64,000 nucleotides of DNA from Plicaturopsis crispa FD-325 SS-3 (taxonomy: Eukaryota > Basidiomycota > Agaricomycetes > Amylocorticiales > Amylocorticiaceae), in contig KN832565.1 of assembly GCA_000827205.1 (NCBI GenBank), forward strand, positions 250,000-313,999. Direction: 5' to 3'. Position numbers and translations under genes: made by a program. The first letter of the stretch is position 1. Every line of letters begins with the position of its first letter. This document shows, one piece after another, positions 35,501 through 46,119 of this stretch. The notes under the pieces are model-generated. The model was not told the DNA's origin. It worked only from the letters and a program-made list of their open reading frames with translations, and did not search any database.

Positions 35501-38500
35501 CTCCCACAGCGCCATCGTCACCCGGAGAAGAGCCAGTCAACATTCCTATCTTCCGTGCTCAGGTTATCGACGACGACGATAACCACGCCGATATCGACGA
35601 AGGCGGTAGCTCGTCCGAGGACGATACCAACAAGTCGTTTGACTTCACTGGTGAACTGCAGAAGCTCAACGAGTCTGGCGGTTCCGACCGGCGCAGTTTT
35701 GTGGAGCAGCTCGAGAATGCATTCCGCACCCCAGCCAAGATCGACCTCCGGTATGACTTAGGAGAACACGCGCATGACGACCTCTTGAGCGTTGGGGTCC
35801 CTCCCGTCCCCAAGTTGCCTCCTATGCAAGATTTGGAGGAGCAGAGCAGCACGAAAGAAATGGACTTGCCTACTCGATCCAGCCGCGAGGCCTTCTCTTC
35901 TATCACGCGTATCATAGACGTGTCCATGCCGTCAGGGATCGGAGCATCTGAGAGCTCAGAGGACGTTGAGGGACAGCAAGCGATTCTCCCTCCCCGTCGT
36001 TCGCGCCGGGAGCTTAAGGACAAGTCGTCTATGGGCTCCCGTCCTTCCGATGGGCAGCTCAATACGGACTTCAAGTTCGGCGGTAGACCTACACCTCCAG
36101 AAGACACCTCGCAACCTAAGGAGGAGGCGCCACCGATGACCCTTTCCGACATCATCCCGCCGCTCTCGCATTCTCGTTCTCCCTCGTCGTCGTCCATGGT
36201 CGAGGAAGACAGCTCCCTCTTGAAGTCGATCTATGCCAAAGCTTCCGAGATCGAGCCGCCCGCTGCCCGACCAAGGCCCCCACGTCCACGCCTCGATTCC
36301 GACTCGAGTTCGAAGCGGATGGGAAGACGTATCTCGACCAACTCTCGCATCCGCCACTCTCGGAACTCATCCGCAATGAGCTTCGTCGGATTTGAGTCGT
36401 TTGCAGAGGTCCGACGAGGATTCGAGTTCCACGACAATCGCCCGGCATTTTACCCTCCAACCGCATCGTCGAATGGCTCTCGCGCGCGACACAACAGGAA
36501 CGAGTCCCTCTTCAGTATTGCTTCAGTTTCGTCCTACGGCTCCGTTGTTCACCCTGGCTCCACTGACCCCTTCGACTATGGAATGCCGAAGCTATCCGAG
36601 CGTCCCATCTCGGACGACATGTCTATCTCGATGTCGATGACCGTCGATGATACCTTCGACTTCATCAATCGGAACAAGAGGCGTCAGCGGGTTGACAGCG
36701 ATGCCTCCAGCTTCTACTTCCACGCACCAGCTCCGTCGCAGATCCAGTCGTACAACCGTGGCCATCGCCGCCATGAATCAGCCATGTCGACGGCTTCAAT
36801 GGCGGCTCCTCCGATCAGCCTCTACAACCGGAGCTACGGTGGTCATCGCCGCAACGATTCCAACAGTAGCGCAAGCTCCGTCGCACAGTCGTATGCCATG
36901 TACGGTGCTGGTGGCGGACGTGCTGCCTGGGCTAGGCACAAGCAAGATGCATCTGTAGATTCGATCATGAGCGACTATTCTGCAATACGCCTCGGACGAC
37001 CTGGTGTAGGAGACAAGATGTTCGACTCTGGATTGGACCGCGGTATGCCACTGACGTCAATTTCGGCATCCCCTCCTGAAAGTGTCGCAAGCGGACGTTT
37101 CGGAAACCGCGCCTCATACGACTACGACTCCATCATGGATGAGGAGCGTAGGTCGTCCGTGGAGGACTCTCTGTTTGACAAAACCGGCCACAGGTCTTCG
37201 GTCTCCTCTAGCTCTGTTTTCGGCGACAACGAATTCAATCCGTACGGCGGCTTGCTGCCTGCGCATCAATTCAGGCCTCTGTCTGTGTATAGCATCCCCA
37301 GCGATGATCATAGCTCCCACAGGGAGAATGATACCATGATTACGGTGAGTCCCAACTTTGTCAGGCGCTAGATTCACTTCTGACATGACTGCAGATGTTC
37401 GATGGGGATCATGTCCGTCGCCAGTCCGTAGGGTCCATATACGAGGCTTCTCCGTGCGTGCGCGTCGAGAAGAACGGCCGTGTCCAGAAGAGAAAGCACG
37501 CTACGTTCAAGGAGGCCCTACCCGGTCGCCGTCTCGCGTTCGACGACGTTGCTGCGTACGAGTCTCCCACCAAGGCCCGGATCGTCGAGAAACCCTCCAT
37601 TGCTTCGACATCATCGTACCAATTTGGTGGGGAGCGTATGATCAGAGCGAAACAGGGCTTGCTCGCACGTCAGAGTCTCGAAGAGAGCTGTCTCAGCGCT
37701 GACGGCGAAGACCTCACCACGTCGAGTAAGTTTCGTCTCACTACATGTAACATGCACCACGCTGACGTGCTTCTAGTTCGCCCCCAGACTGTCTTCACTC
37801 GTCCTCCTCCAACGGCCCGCTCTCGCTCGAGCACCTGCACGTCGAGCTCAGGCGGTGACACGCCGCCTCTTTCTATCTCAGATGGCTCGTCTCAATCCGA
37901 AGGATCGATGTCAAGTATTGATCTTGGGCGGGTCAACGCCATCCTGGCGAATGCCACCCACCCGGTTACGAGCCACGCCAACGCTCGTGCTAGAGCTCGG
38001 GCTCGAGGAAGTGGTCACCGACGCCGTATATCCCAGGCACACATGTCTCGGGCATCCGTCTACGAGACTATCGAGGAGGAGATGTCTAGCTATTCGAGTT
38101 CGCCGTCCCCCGTCAAACTTCCATCTCCTGCTAAGAGGCCCAATTGCGCCCCGGAACGTCAGCCTGTTTTCGTAGTTGACCCGGAAGTCGCAATGGAGTC
38201 CATGTGGGACGATGAACGCGGTATCACGACGTTAAGGAGGTACTATGCTCTGCGCGACGAAGCGGACCACACCGTCTCGGAAAGTAAAGTCGTGTGGCCT
38301 GACACTCAGTTCTCGGTATTCGCACTGCAATGTAAGGATTCTTGTCGTCAACCCTAAACCCGCGCTAATTATTCATGATGTTCAGCGTTCCACCCTCCCA
38401 GCCACCCAGCAGGGATGCAGGCGCTCTTGGCACACTCTCTGCAGAATTACGGTCCTCTTCCTTCCGAACTTCGGCCTCGTCGCATCCGGTCACGCACGCA

Positions 38501-38993
38501 ATCCAGACCTTCGCCTTACCCTCAGCCGCGCCTTGTCAAGGCTTCGCTTTCCCCGGACGAGCCTCGCCCGACGCTCGTGGACACGACGCATTCATTCGCA
38601 ACGAGCCATCCCCTTCAACAGGTCTCCGTGAATCCGAATGTACCGACGGCTGCGCCCGCGCTTGACAATCTGAAGCCGATGTCGCCATTCATGCCCGAGC
38701 TGAACGATTCCAAGCGCGATAGCTTGTTTGGCCAGGCCCCTGCGATGAGGCCCCGCGTAGCCTCTAACGCGCGAAGGACAGCCCTTGGATGGGCGAAGCG
38801 CAGTACAGGAAAATCTGCTGCCGAGAACAAGGAGAACATCGGCCAAGGCATGATGATGACGTGAGTGCATTCACGCATAACGCGTTTCTTTAACTTACAT
38901 ATTCTCTACAGTCCTGGGGAGTCTCTCAGACTCAACCGTCCTCGTCCTCGTGGCCGACCTACGCCTGCATCTCAAAGGCCCATCCGGGTTTAA
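32566..38993 (+). CDS. Giant intrinsically disordered Ser/Pro-rich protein (2,037 aa), uncharacterised
   Basis: Seven exons, 32566-33283, 33336-34475, 34532-37344, 37395-37725, 37777-38331, 38386-38860 and 38912-38993, join with matching phases into 2,037 residues. Almost all of it is low-complexity (Ser, Pro, Arg, Glu) with a lysine-rich patch near residues 365-390 and no fold I can name. Short ordered-looking islands lie near the C-terminus: LGRVNAILANATHPV, WDDERGITTLRRYYALRDEA, FHPPSHPAGMQALLAHS and NYGPLPSELRPRR. These look conserved rather than random. Six sites match HxRxxS, the consensus of NDR/LATS-family kinases. There is no signal peptide or membrane segment. A cytoplasmic scaffold or regulator is an inference; the function is unknown. 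Confidence 0.85.
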
Positions 38994-39625
38994 ACCTTCT
39001 ACGCATCCTAGGCATCCCTCGTCTCCGTCTCGTTTTCGTCTCATATGCTATGCCCACTGAACTATGCCCATCTCCGCTACTGCAACTCATCACCCATCTC
39101 ATCATCCATCTAACGCTCTCATCTTGCGATCTTATTGCTATCTTGCACCAAAACCTTCGAAATCTTTCCGATGTCTTCATCACGTTCACGATCTCTGATG
39201 ATTTCTCGTCACGACTTGCTGCGGAGGGCACTCTGTTCTCAGTGTCCATCGTCAATATTCTTTTCCTTGTTTACTTGTCCATAACGATGTTACGAATTCA
39301 TATATCTTGCCCCCCACCCCATCTGCTTTCTTCAGTCAAAAGCTACAGTGCTGTCTTGTTCTCGCTTTGTTGTGTGTAATGCGACGCGACCTCTACTTAC
39401 GCGCTGAAGTCCACTGCCATATATACTGTTTTCTTCCCCCAGCTGCACATTTCGTCGATCGAAAATATGATGCAATTTCTCCCCATACATCTAAAGCTCT
39501 GAACTTTGACAATCAGGAGCGTCCGTAGTGACGAGAAGCAGTCCCGGATTAATCGTACAAAGTACATACAGAATACGGCCAAGACATGTCCGCGACACCA
39601 CCCCACGGAGTCCATTCTACAACTA
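38994..39625. other. Convergent 3' intergenic region
   Basis: T-rich 3' flank of the giant protein gene, facing the end of the PEBP gene. No gene seen. Confidence 0.4.
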
Positions 39626-40389
39626 TCAGCTCGACGGTGCGGGGGCCGAGCGAACCAGGAAAAAGTTCGCTCCGACCAACGTCAACCCATATTTCCGCGC
39701 GAACTCGAGCACATTCCAGCTGCGTCTTTCCTCGAGGGCTGCGCCATGTTCGGGCGCGTCGGGCGGTATGACCAACGGTCCACTCGATGGCTCCTCGAAC
39801 AAGAGAAATACTACGTGACGGGTAGACGAGTTTGATCAGCACTTGGACGCAGGACTAAAGGTGGGGACTGACTGTAGCGGTGCAGGCCACTTCCGGGCGG
39901 TGGGCCAGGCGGTCTGTAGGGTGTGGTAGCTGGCCGTGTCTCTAACGCGTTGAAATTCCCGGTCTCGCTGACGTGCTGCGCCGGCAACTGAAGACCTGTG
40001 ATCTGAATGCTTGTCAGTGACTGGATATCTTGCGTGACAAAGGATAGACTCACCAACCAGTGTCTAAACTCCTTGAACTTCGGATCCGCTCGGGAGGGCG
40101 CGTCGGGATCGAGCATAGCAATGGTGTACGACGGAGCCTTCGAGCCTCCACTCAACTCTCCGGTGCTTGTAACGGCCTCTGCATGGGCGACGGTGGGCGT
40201 CAGCTGTATAACGGGCGGCTCAAGGGTATCCTCCCGCGCTATCTCCTCTCCAAGTGCGACAGCCTTCCCGCTCGGGAAGGCTATGGAGAACAGCGCCGAG
40301 GGTGAGAAATCGTCGGGTAGGACGTCGGGGATGATTTGTGCGCGTTTGAGTGCGGATGAGATGGATGTTAAGGGGTCGACGAGAGGCAT
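39626..40389 (-). CDS. Phosphatidylethanolamine-binding protein (PEBP) family, TFS1-like
   Basis: Three exons, 40054-40389, 39873-40002 and 39626-39810, join in phase to 216 residues. Both PEBP signatures are present: the anion-pocket loop DPDAPSRADPKFKEFRHWL (residues 94-112) and GSGLHRYIFLLFEE, corresponding to the GxHRY motif, which is completed across the second intron. The C-terminal helix follows (SWNVLEFARKYGLTLVGANF). Family members bind lipid headgroups or inhibit proteases and kinases; fungal TFS1 inhibits carboxypeptidase Y and Ras GAP. No signal peptide, so probably cytosolic. A TATA-like box sits about 55 bp upstream. Confidence 0.92.
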
Positions 40390-40442
40390 GGTCGATTCGG
40401 GCGAGATTCACGGCGGATATCTACAAGAGTGGGGTGAACAGA

Positions 40443-40450
40443 CTTTATAT
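40443..40450 (-). promoter_or_regulatory. TATA-like box of the PEBP gene
   Basis: ATATAAAG on the minus strand about 55 bp upstream of the PEBP start codon at 40387-40389. Confidence 0.4.
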
Positions 40451-40949
40451 GCCCGGTCGGACCGGTGCGGACCGCGACAATCGCGTCACTCGCTCTATGT
40501 GGATTGTGAGGCGAGGAAGAGGAAACGGAATTGCCAGTCGATGTGATGAGAGAACGGAAGGACAAGGGATTCAGAGGTACATACCGTAGAGTTTGGAAAC
40601 TCGGCGGCCACGGGAGTTAGTGCATGGTCGCGGATTAGGATGGCCATTAAAGCCTCAGCGAAGCATCCCCTCGAATATAGAATCCATATGAAGGGAGCGC
40701 CGTGTATAATCTATGTATCGAGTATCATTATAAACATGAACGGGCACTACAATATGAAAGACATGAGATGAGACGCACTGAGGCCTATAAAGACATACAT
40801 GGGAAACCCGAGAGCATCATCACGGGAGGCCGCATTGTCTAGAGCAATTTCATATCGCTTGGCACTCCGCGGACAAGTTCAAGATGGTGCTGCGAGTCGG
40901 GGTTACAGCAGGTAGATTCCATGAATGTTCATGACAGCTCGAGCTACGT
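40451..40949. other. Intergenic, no gene recognised
   Basis: Rest of the PEBP promoter region and the start of the amylase relic. The sequence from about 40,850 may be a more diverged continuation of the relic (weak similarity to amylase exon 11). Confidence 0.4.
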
Positions 40950-41156
40950 AGGCCCAGCGGTGGAGATTGCATGACCAGCCATTCGAGCCTCCGGTGCCGG
41001 AGCACGTCCCCGCACCTGCAGCAACAGAGGTCTTTATTTAACACTAACGTTTGGATAGAGAAGATAAGGAGACCTACCGCCATTTGGGGCTCCAGTATCC
41101 TGATCAGAGAAACTGTAGCTAGACAAGATCGTCTGGGTCCCATATGGATGAGCAAG
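40950..41156 (-). pseudogene. Relic of two alpha-amylase exons and their intron
   Basis: Closely similar to 42,075-42,245 inside the amylase gene. It holds the end of exon 10 ([20 protein letters not shown], then TGAPNGG), an intron at the same position (donor GTAGGT), and the start of exon 11 ([13 protein letters not shown]). Similarity stops abruptly at both ends and none of the other amylase exons is present in either direction. It therefore looks like the remnant of a tandem amylase copy or a partial duplication. It lies about 470 bp downstream of the amylase stop codon, in the same orientation. Confidence 0.8.
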
Positions 41157-41623
41157 ACTCGGAGCTGGGGACGCGTGATGGAGGTGAAAATGGTGTGGAC
41201 TCATTTTTCTTTCCTTTTTGTCTGAGAGAGATGGAGGCGGGAGGCGGAGGGAGGGCGGCGGTTCAGACACTCACCGAGTTGTAGCCAAGTATTCTGTTGG
41301 CGTGTCATGTCATATTTCAATCTCGCCGATCTGACACACCTTCGAGGCCAACGCTCGAAGTGGGATCCTTGGGGGTTCTTGCAAGAAATAAAATAGCAGG
41401 AAAAATGAGGACTGCGATTCCAGCGCTCAAATACAGAGACGGGAATGCAAGTTGCGGGTGTAATGCCCGAGCTGATAAGGTCCGACTTCCAGTTCGCCTT
41501 TGGCGCGGATAAAAATTAGCACCAAAGATCGTTCGACTCGGTACAAGATGTGCACTCACAATTTTGTCGGCGTGCCAGGAGGGGCCCAGGACACGCGGGG
41601 CATACTTCAGTACTTACGCTGCC
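41157..41623. other. Spacer between amylase gene and its relic
   Basis: About 470 bp, likely 3' UTR of the amylase gene. No other feature supported. Confidence 0.35.
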
Positions 41624-44600
41624 TCAAGCTTTAGCCCCAGTGTGTATGGCTAACGCGCTACGTGCCGGTACGGTCGCGGTGAATGATCCCCCGGATACAG
41701 TGAAGCTAAGGTACTCTCATCAGTGCTATGGGTAAAGAACAATAGATGGGAAACGTACAAAGAGCCCGTGCATGCACCGGAGGAGAGCGCGCCACTAATG
41801 ACATCGCAGTATTTTCCATCCGCAAGGCCTGTGCTGAACGTCGCGCCCCAAGCAGAGTCGTCGTTGTTGATCGCAACGTATCCGAGGCCGGCTGTACGAA
41901 ATCTTATCAGAAAGCGCGCTGGTATGCATGTCAGGCATTTGTCCGCTTACTGCGCTCGAAAGCAATGCGGTCGGATTGAGGCGACACCCAATTTGTCAGA
42001 GCGGCGGAACCGACGTTGTTGTGGAATCCAACCATGCCGGTGAATGCAACCCATCGGTGCTGGCATAACCAGCCATTCGAGCCGCCGGTGCCGGAGCACG
42101 TCCCTGCGCCTGTAGCAACAGAGGTGTTTAGAAAGAAAGTTTGCACGCGGAGTACAGAGAGACTTACCGCCATTTGGCGCACCAGCATCCTGGTCGGAGA
42201 AACTGTAGCTAGACAGAATCGTTGGGGTCCCGTATGGATGAGCAAGGGAGAAAATAGTAGCCGTAACATAAGTATTTGAGGCTGAATTTATGTTGAGCGA
42301 GTCGCCGTTCTAACCAATTTTTAGTAAATACAATGGCCTCTCAGAGTGCGACCCAAGAGCAACTTACCCGCTCCGTGTCGTGATTCGTGACAAAGACGTT
42401 AGCTTGGGATCCTGATACCCAACCTACAGACCTGGTCAGATAGAAATCGAGCGTCCAGGTTATGTTCAGCTTACCTTTGCTTTCGAGATCTTGAAGGCCG
42501 GAGATACCTCCTCCCAAAAAAGCGTCCTTCACGGCAGACGTATAACGAAACTCTTGAACATCGCCTAGAGATATCGCTCGTTTAGTATCTTCTCGAGTAG
42601 CCTGTTGTAGATGAAATTTCACCGTTGGATACATATTCCGACGGTTGGATCGGCTCCCCGGCTATAGCACCGTCAGCATGACTAAGTGAACGATTTTTGA
42701 AGACACTCACAGCCCCAGATCACTTCTTGGGTGATGTACGGAGAGGATGTCAGACGCCCGAGGATATTGGAAATATCCGTTGCAGGGATATCTGAACCCA
42801 CGGCAACGATGATTAACTTCGCCTGCATTGTGAAAGAAAGATATGCCCACGTTTGGCGGCATCGAGGCGAAAGCCATCAACACCGAGAGACAGCAAATCG
42901 TTTGCATACGTTGCTAGGCGTCCTCGAACATATTCCGTATCAGTCGCTAGACTTTGAGGCTCCCTGTAAGCGTCGAGACAGTAGTGGCCCATATACAGCA
43001 CGTACTCTGCCAGATTGACCAGTTCACAGGTCTGTACTTCGACCCGATTGTCGTAGTTAACGATATCGTCGCCCGATTCAAGCCCTACATCGAAAGGATG
43101 CATCAGAAAATATTCTAGATAAATAAGGGTACGCCGTAAAACTGACCGCAATGGTGGACAAGAGGCGAACGAAAGTGAAATCGCCGACCCTATGCCTCCA
43201 TGATTGGTAAGCTCATGCACTGCTTCATAGTGGTTAAGTGACCGGGGTCCTGTATCGGCGAGTTTCGTTGGCCCTTGCGTCGAGTTTTGCACAGCGACAT
43301 TTTGACTATATTACCTGCTCATAAAAATTTCACTCGTGCTTGCAGTGGTCCGAACTCCATAGGTCTAGGTAAAATTTGAGACCAAAAAGACTCAGTATGG
43401 TATAGATATTCCTCAGACTGTTTATCGAGAGAAACGCTCGAGGGAAACCGTGAGAATCTTTTTCGTTCACGCGTCAAGACGCGTCGCGTTATTTTCTGCG
43501 GTGGCGCGGAATCTTGCCTCCTCATACTGCTGGAAATACATGTTCTCGCTCGTTATTGCCACTAGTCTCTTGAGGTTTCGACAGTAATAACATGCCTGTA
43601 CTGCTCTGAGACACGGGGGCTCATTTTTTAAGGCTCAGTTCAAGTGAATACTTAATATGCTGCTGCTAAACATTCATTTCTGCAAGTTTGGCATGTGTTC
43701 TCGTGATATTGGAACGGTTTGAGCAGATTCAAGTTGGAGTACTCATAGGAATCACTCCTTGAGTACCTCGTTTACCTTCAGAGTGGTCTATTGTACATAA
43801 TATCACATATTTGGAGTGTAGTTGACATGGACAAGGCTGCAGGAGAGGGTAGATCTCGTGCCATGGCACCTCACTCTCCTGGTGATTCGAGGGGTGTCTG
43901 ACATCCAAATCTCTCTATCCATATACAGAACAGAGTTCCAGATGCGCAGAATAGCGTTTGAGATGGAAATCGTGGAGAACGAACATCCACGGTGACCGCT
44001 GTCTGTAGCTCGTCGAGGAATCCTATTTATCTTATTTACTAAGGCACTCGGGGCTTCCATATTTTGAGGACCTCTTTACAGGAGCCTACACATGCCAGCA
44101 AAAATCGATTTACGGAGAAAGTGCAAGAAACGGGGCGGAAACGACGCAAACTGTTTATAAATCTTGAAACACTGCGGAAAAATCACGAAAAAGTGCTTGG
44201 TCGGGGTCCTCGGAGGCATAGGGTCGGCGATTTCGCTTTCGTTCGCCTCTTGATGGTGGAAGTCTTGATTTTGGTAGATTCCCGGATATACATAGTGGGT
44301 GAAGCTCGAACCGCCGACCCCAGTGCCGGAATCGATTCCGGCCATATGGTTGAATAGTGTGTCTGCGATGACTTTGACGCCGGCATTATGGCAGGTAGAC
44401 ACCATGTTTGAAAATTGGTCCCGGTTTCCGCGTTTGGAGGTAAGGGTGTACGATACCGGCTGGTAGTCTGTCCACCACTGGTCGCCCGATATGTGCTCCG
44501 CGGGGGGACTCACTGTGCACAGAACTCGTTGAATCGCTCAAGCAAATTAATCGGACAGGTATATCAGACTCACCTTGAACAAACCCGTATCCGGCTGGTC

Positions 44601-44839
44601 CAATAAAGTTTGTACATTCTGCTGCCACAGAATCCCAACTCCTAAAATAAACGATTGAATCAAGATCGTGTCTATCCCTTAGCAGGGGGAAATAGAACAA
44701 CGCACCATTCGAAAATCTGGATGATGACATTTTTCGACCCGCTCGGTGCGCGTGAAGTCACATTCGCAATTGGAAGGGTTAATGCGACACTGGAACAGAC
44801 ACAATGTAAAAGCACCAGGAATATTGTCACCGTCGCCAT
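41624..44839 (-). CDS. Secreted GH13 alpha-amylase, exon 3 interrupted by a transposon
   Basis: Starch-degrading endo-1,4-alpha-glucanase (EC 3.2.1.1) of family GH13, closest by eye to the animal/actinobacterial type. Host exons: 44706-44839, 44574-44641, 44253-44512 plus 43147-43150, 43006-43084, 42851-42963, 42711-42791, 42623-42661, 42475-42564, 42368-42423, 42168-42309, 41951-42109, 41759-41891 and 41624-41705. Together they encode 479 residues. A signal peptide ([19 protein letters not shown]) starts it. Conserved regions: DTLFNH, the nucleophile motif [12 protein letters not shown], acid/base EVIWG and VTNHDTER. Only the third exon is broken: a 1,094-bp hAT-like element sits within the FHHC codons, so the uninterrupted frame ends inside the element (stop near 44,076) before the catalytic residues. 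The last residues (GAKA) could be GAKLEAA with one base fewer. Likely a recent null allele unless the element is removed from the RNA. Confidence 0.93.
43151..43158. repeat. Target-site duplication, left copy
   Basis: ATGGTGGA directly left of the element; the identical 8 bp occurs directly right of it at 44253-44260. Only one copy belongs to the amylase exon. Confidence 0.9.
43159..43199 (+). repeat. Left terminal inverted repeat of the hAT-like element
   Basis: 41 bp; matches the reverse complement of 44212-44252 with one mismatch (T versus C at position 18). Confidence 0.9.
44212..44252 (-). repeat. Right terminal inverted repeat of the hAT-like element
   Basis: 41 bp; inverted partner of 43159-43199. 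Confidence 0.9.
44253..44260. repeat. Target-site duplication, right copy
   Basis: ATGGTGGA, identical to 43151-43158. On the minus strand it encodes part of the FHH residues of the amylase exon. Confidence 0.9.
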
Positions 44840-44885
44840 GATGAGGAGGGGGAGCTAAAAGCCCGGAATGTCTTGAACGCGAATT

Positions 44886-44891
44886 CTTATA
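44886..44891 (-). promoter_or_regulatory. TATA-like box of the alpha-amylase gene
   Basis: TATAAG on the minus strand about 50 bp upstream of the amylase ATG (44837-44839). This implies a short 5' UTR if used. Confidence 0.35.
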
Positions 44892-46119
44892 GGTGTGCAG
44901 ATGGTACTTCGGACGCTCGCACCAGCGCACATCCGGTCAGGACGTTGTCAAGCAGCAGCTGAACAAAATGCGATTCTCAACAGCGAGGGCAAGGAGCATC
45001 TCGTCTATATTGCGCCAAGGCCGATGAGATGACGGAGGAAAGCCTCCTGTTCAGCCCAAAACGCTTTTTCGCGATGTCGATCTTGACCTCTTGACCTCCA
45101 TCGTCAAGCCCGTGGGAAGTGCCTCGAAGTATACGATGAAGGATCCCATTGAGTGGTCGATGTTTTACCCGGGGCGAGCTCGCGGGTGCACATAGCTGGT
45201 TCTCGACGATTGTACGTGACCTGCAAGACATGCGTCCGACATGGGATCCACATGGTCGATGCTTTTCGGATGTTTTATGACCCGTTCGTTGTGCGACTTC
45301 GGCGGGAACGCACTGACATCTGTCGACGATAAACAGTACATATCCTGCGGATAGTGACTCGCAGACTGCATCTGATGATTTTCCTGGTGAGAAATAAACT
45401 GAAGTAGATCAAAGCTGAACAGGAGGGAAAAATTGGGAACATACGGGAGTCGTTTTGAGAGTTGACAAGTGCATGCTCTCAATCGGCCGCTGAAGACTAA
45501 TTCCTGAAATGCATTGCATACTTTCTCATCTCCAAGCGTGCCACAAACGTGTGAAGGAAAAAGCCAAACTCGACATATCACCGTTTCCTGGGACTTGAAC
45601 ACAAGTACCGGACCTCGGTAGACCCTGGTAGACCGTGCGTCTGATGATGCGCGCCAGCCCAGCCGCGTTTTACATTTTGTTCCTGTGCACCAGTGTACAT
45701 AACTTTCCTATATGAGCATAAGCCTACGGTGACAACAGATAACGCAGAGTATACGCACGCATTGGACCGTTCCGTCACTGTGATTGAAGTGCATCTGGTC
45801 AGTTAGAATATAGAAGCTCTATATCGACGGTCGTGCGAAACAAGACTCGCACCAGCATGTATGGTCTACTTATCGAGATCACGCCAACTTGACCTAATCT
45901 TGACGCCCAAAGTTGACCGACATTTGACGTTGAACTTAGTTGTGAGTGGATTGTCATTGAGCGCGCCCGAAGGCGCAAGCGCGCGAGCATCACGGCCCCG
46001 CCGGCCCCGGGTATCTTCTTGCCGGTTCCATCCCAAATGCCGTGGCCCGTGCCCTCATGTACCCCACATCTTTCTCCTCATACCCCCGCATTACTGAAAT
46101 TACCTTGGAGAACTAAGAC
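44892..46119. other. Divergent intergenic region, no gene recognised
   Basis: About 1.2 kb between the divergent amylase and SDR genes. Short frames on both strands without motifs. It should hold the promoters of both genes. Confidence 0.4.

Larger units (their letters stand above)
43159..44252. mobile_element. Non-autonomous hAT-like DNA transposon (1,094 bp)
   Basis: Bounded by 41-bp terminal inverted repeats (43159-43199 and 44212-44252) that differ at one base and begin CAAGAGGCGAACGAAAG. The flanking 8-bp direct repeat ATGGTGGA is the duplicated target. An 8-bp duplication with TIRs starting CA is the pattern of the hAT superfamily (P and Merlin elements also give about 8 bp, but fit less well). 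The interior is AT-richer than the host gene and has no transposase frame, so this is an internally deleted or MITE-like derivative that depended on a transposase elsewhere. It sits inside exon 3 of the alpha-amylase gene. Nearly identical TIRs and a perfect target duplication argue for recent arrival. Confidence 0.88.

Noticed and set aside
43159-44252. The 1.1-kb block read as an ordinary long amylase intron
   Set aside because: It lacks GT...AG borders at the exon junction, whereas near-perfect inverted repeats and an 8-bp target duplication mark it as an inserted element. A normal 62-bp intron sits just beside it at 43085-43146.
45590-45690. Minus-strand GTGTTCAAGTCCC resembling a tRNA B box
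   Set aside because: The surrounding stems do not pair and no cloverleaf forms.
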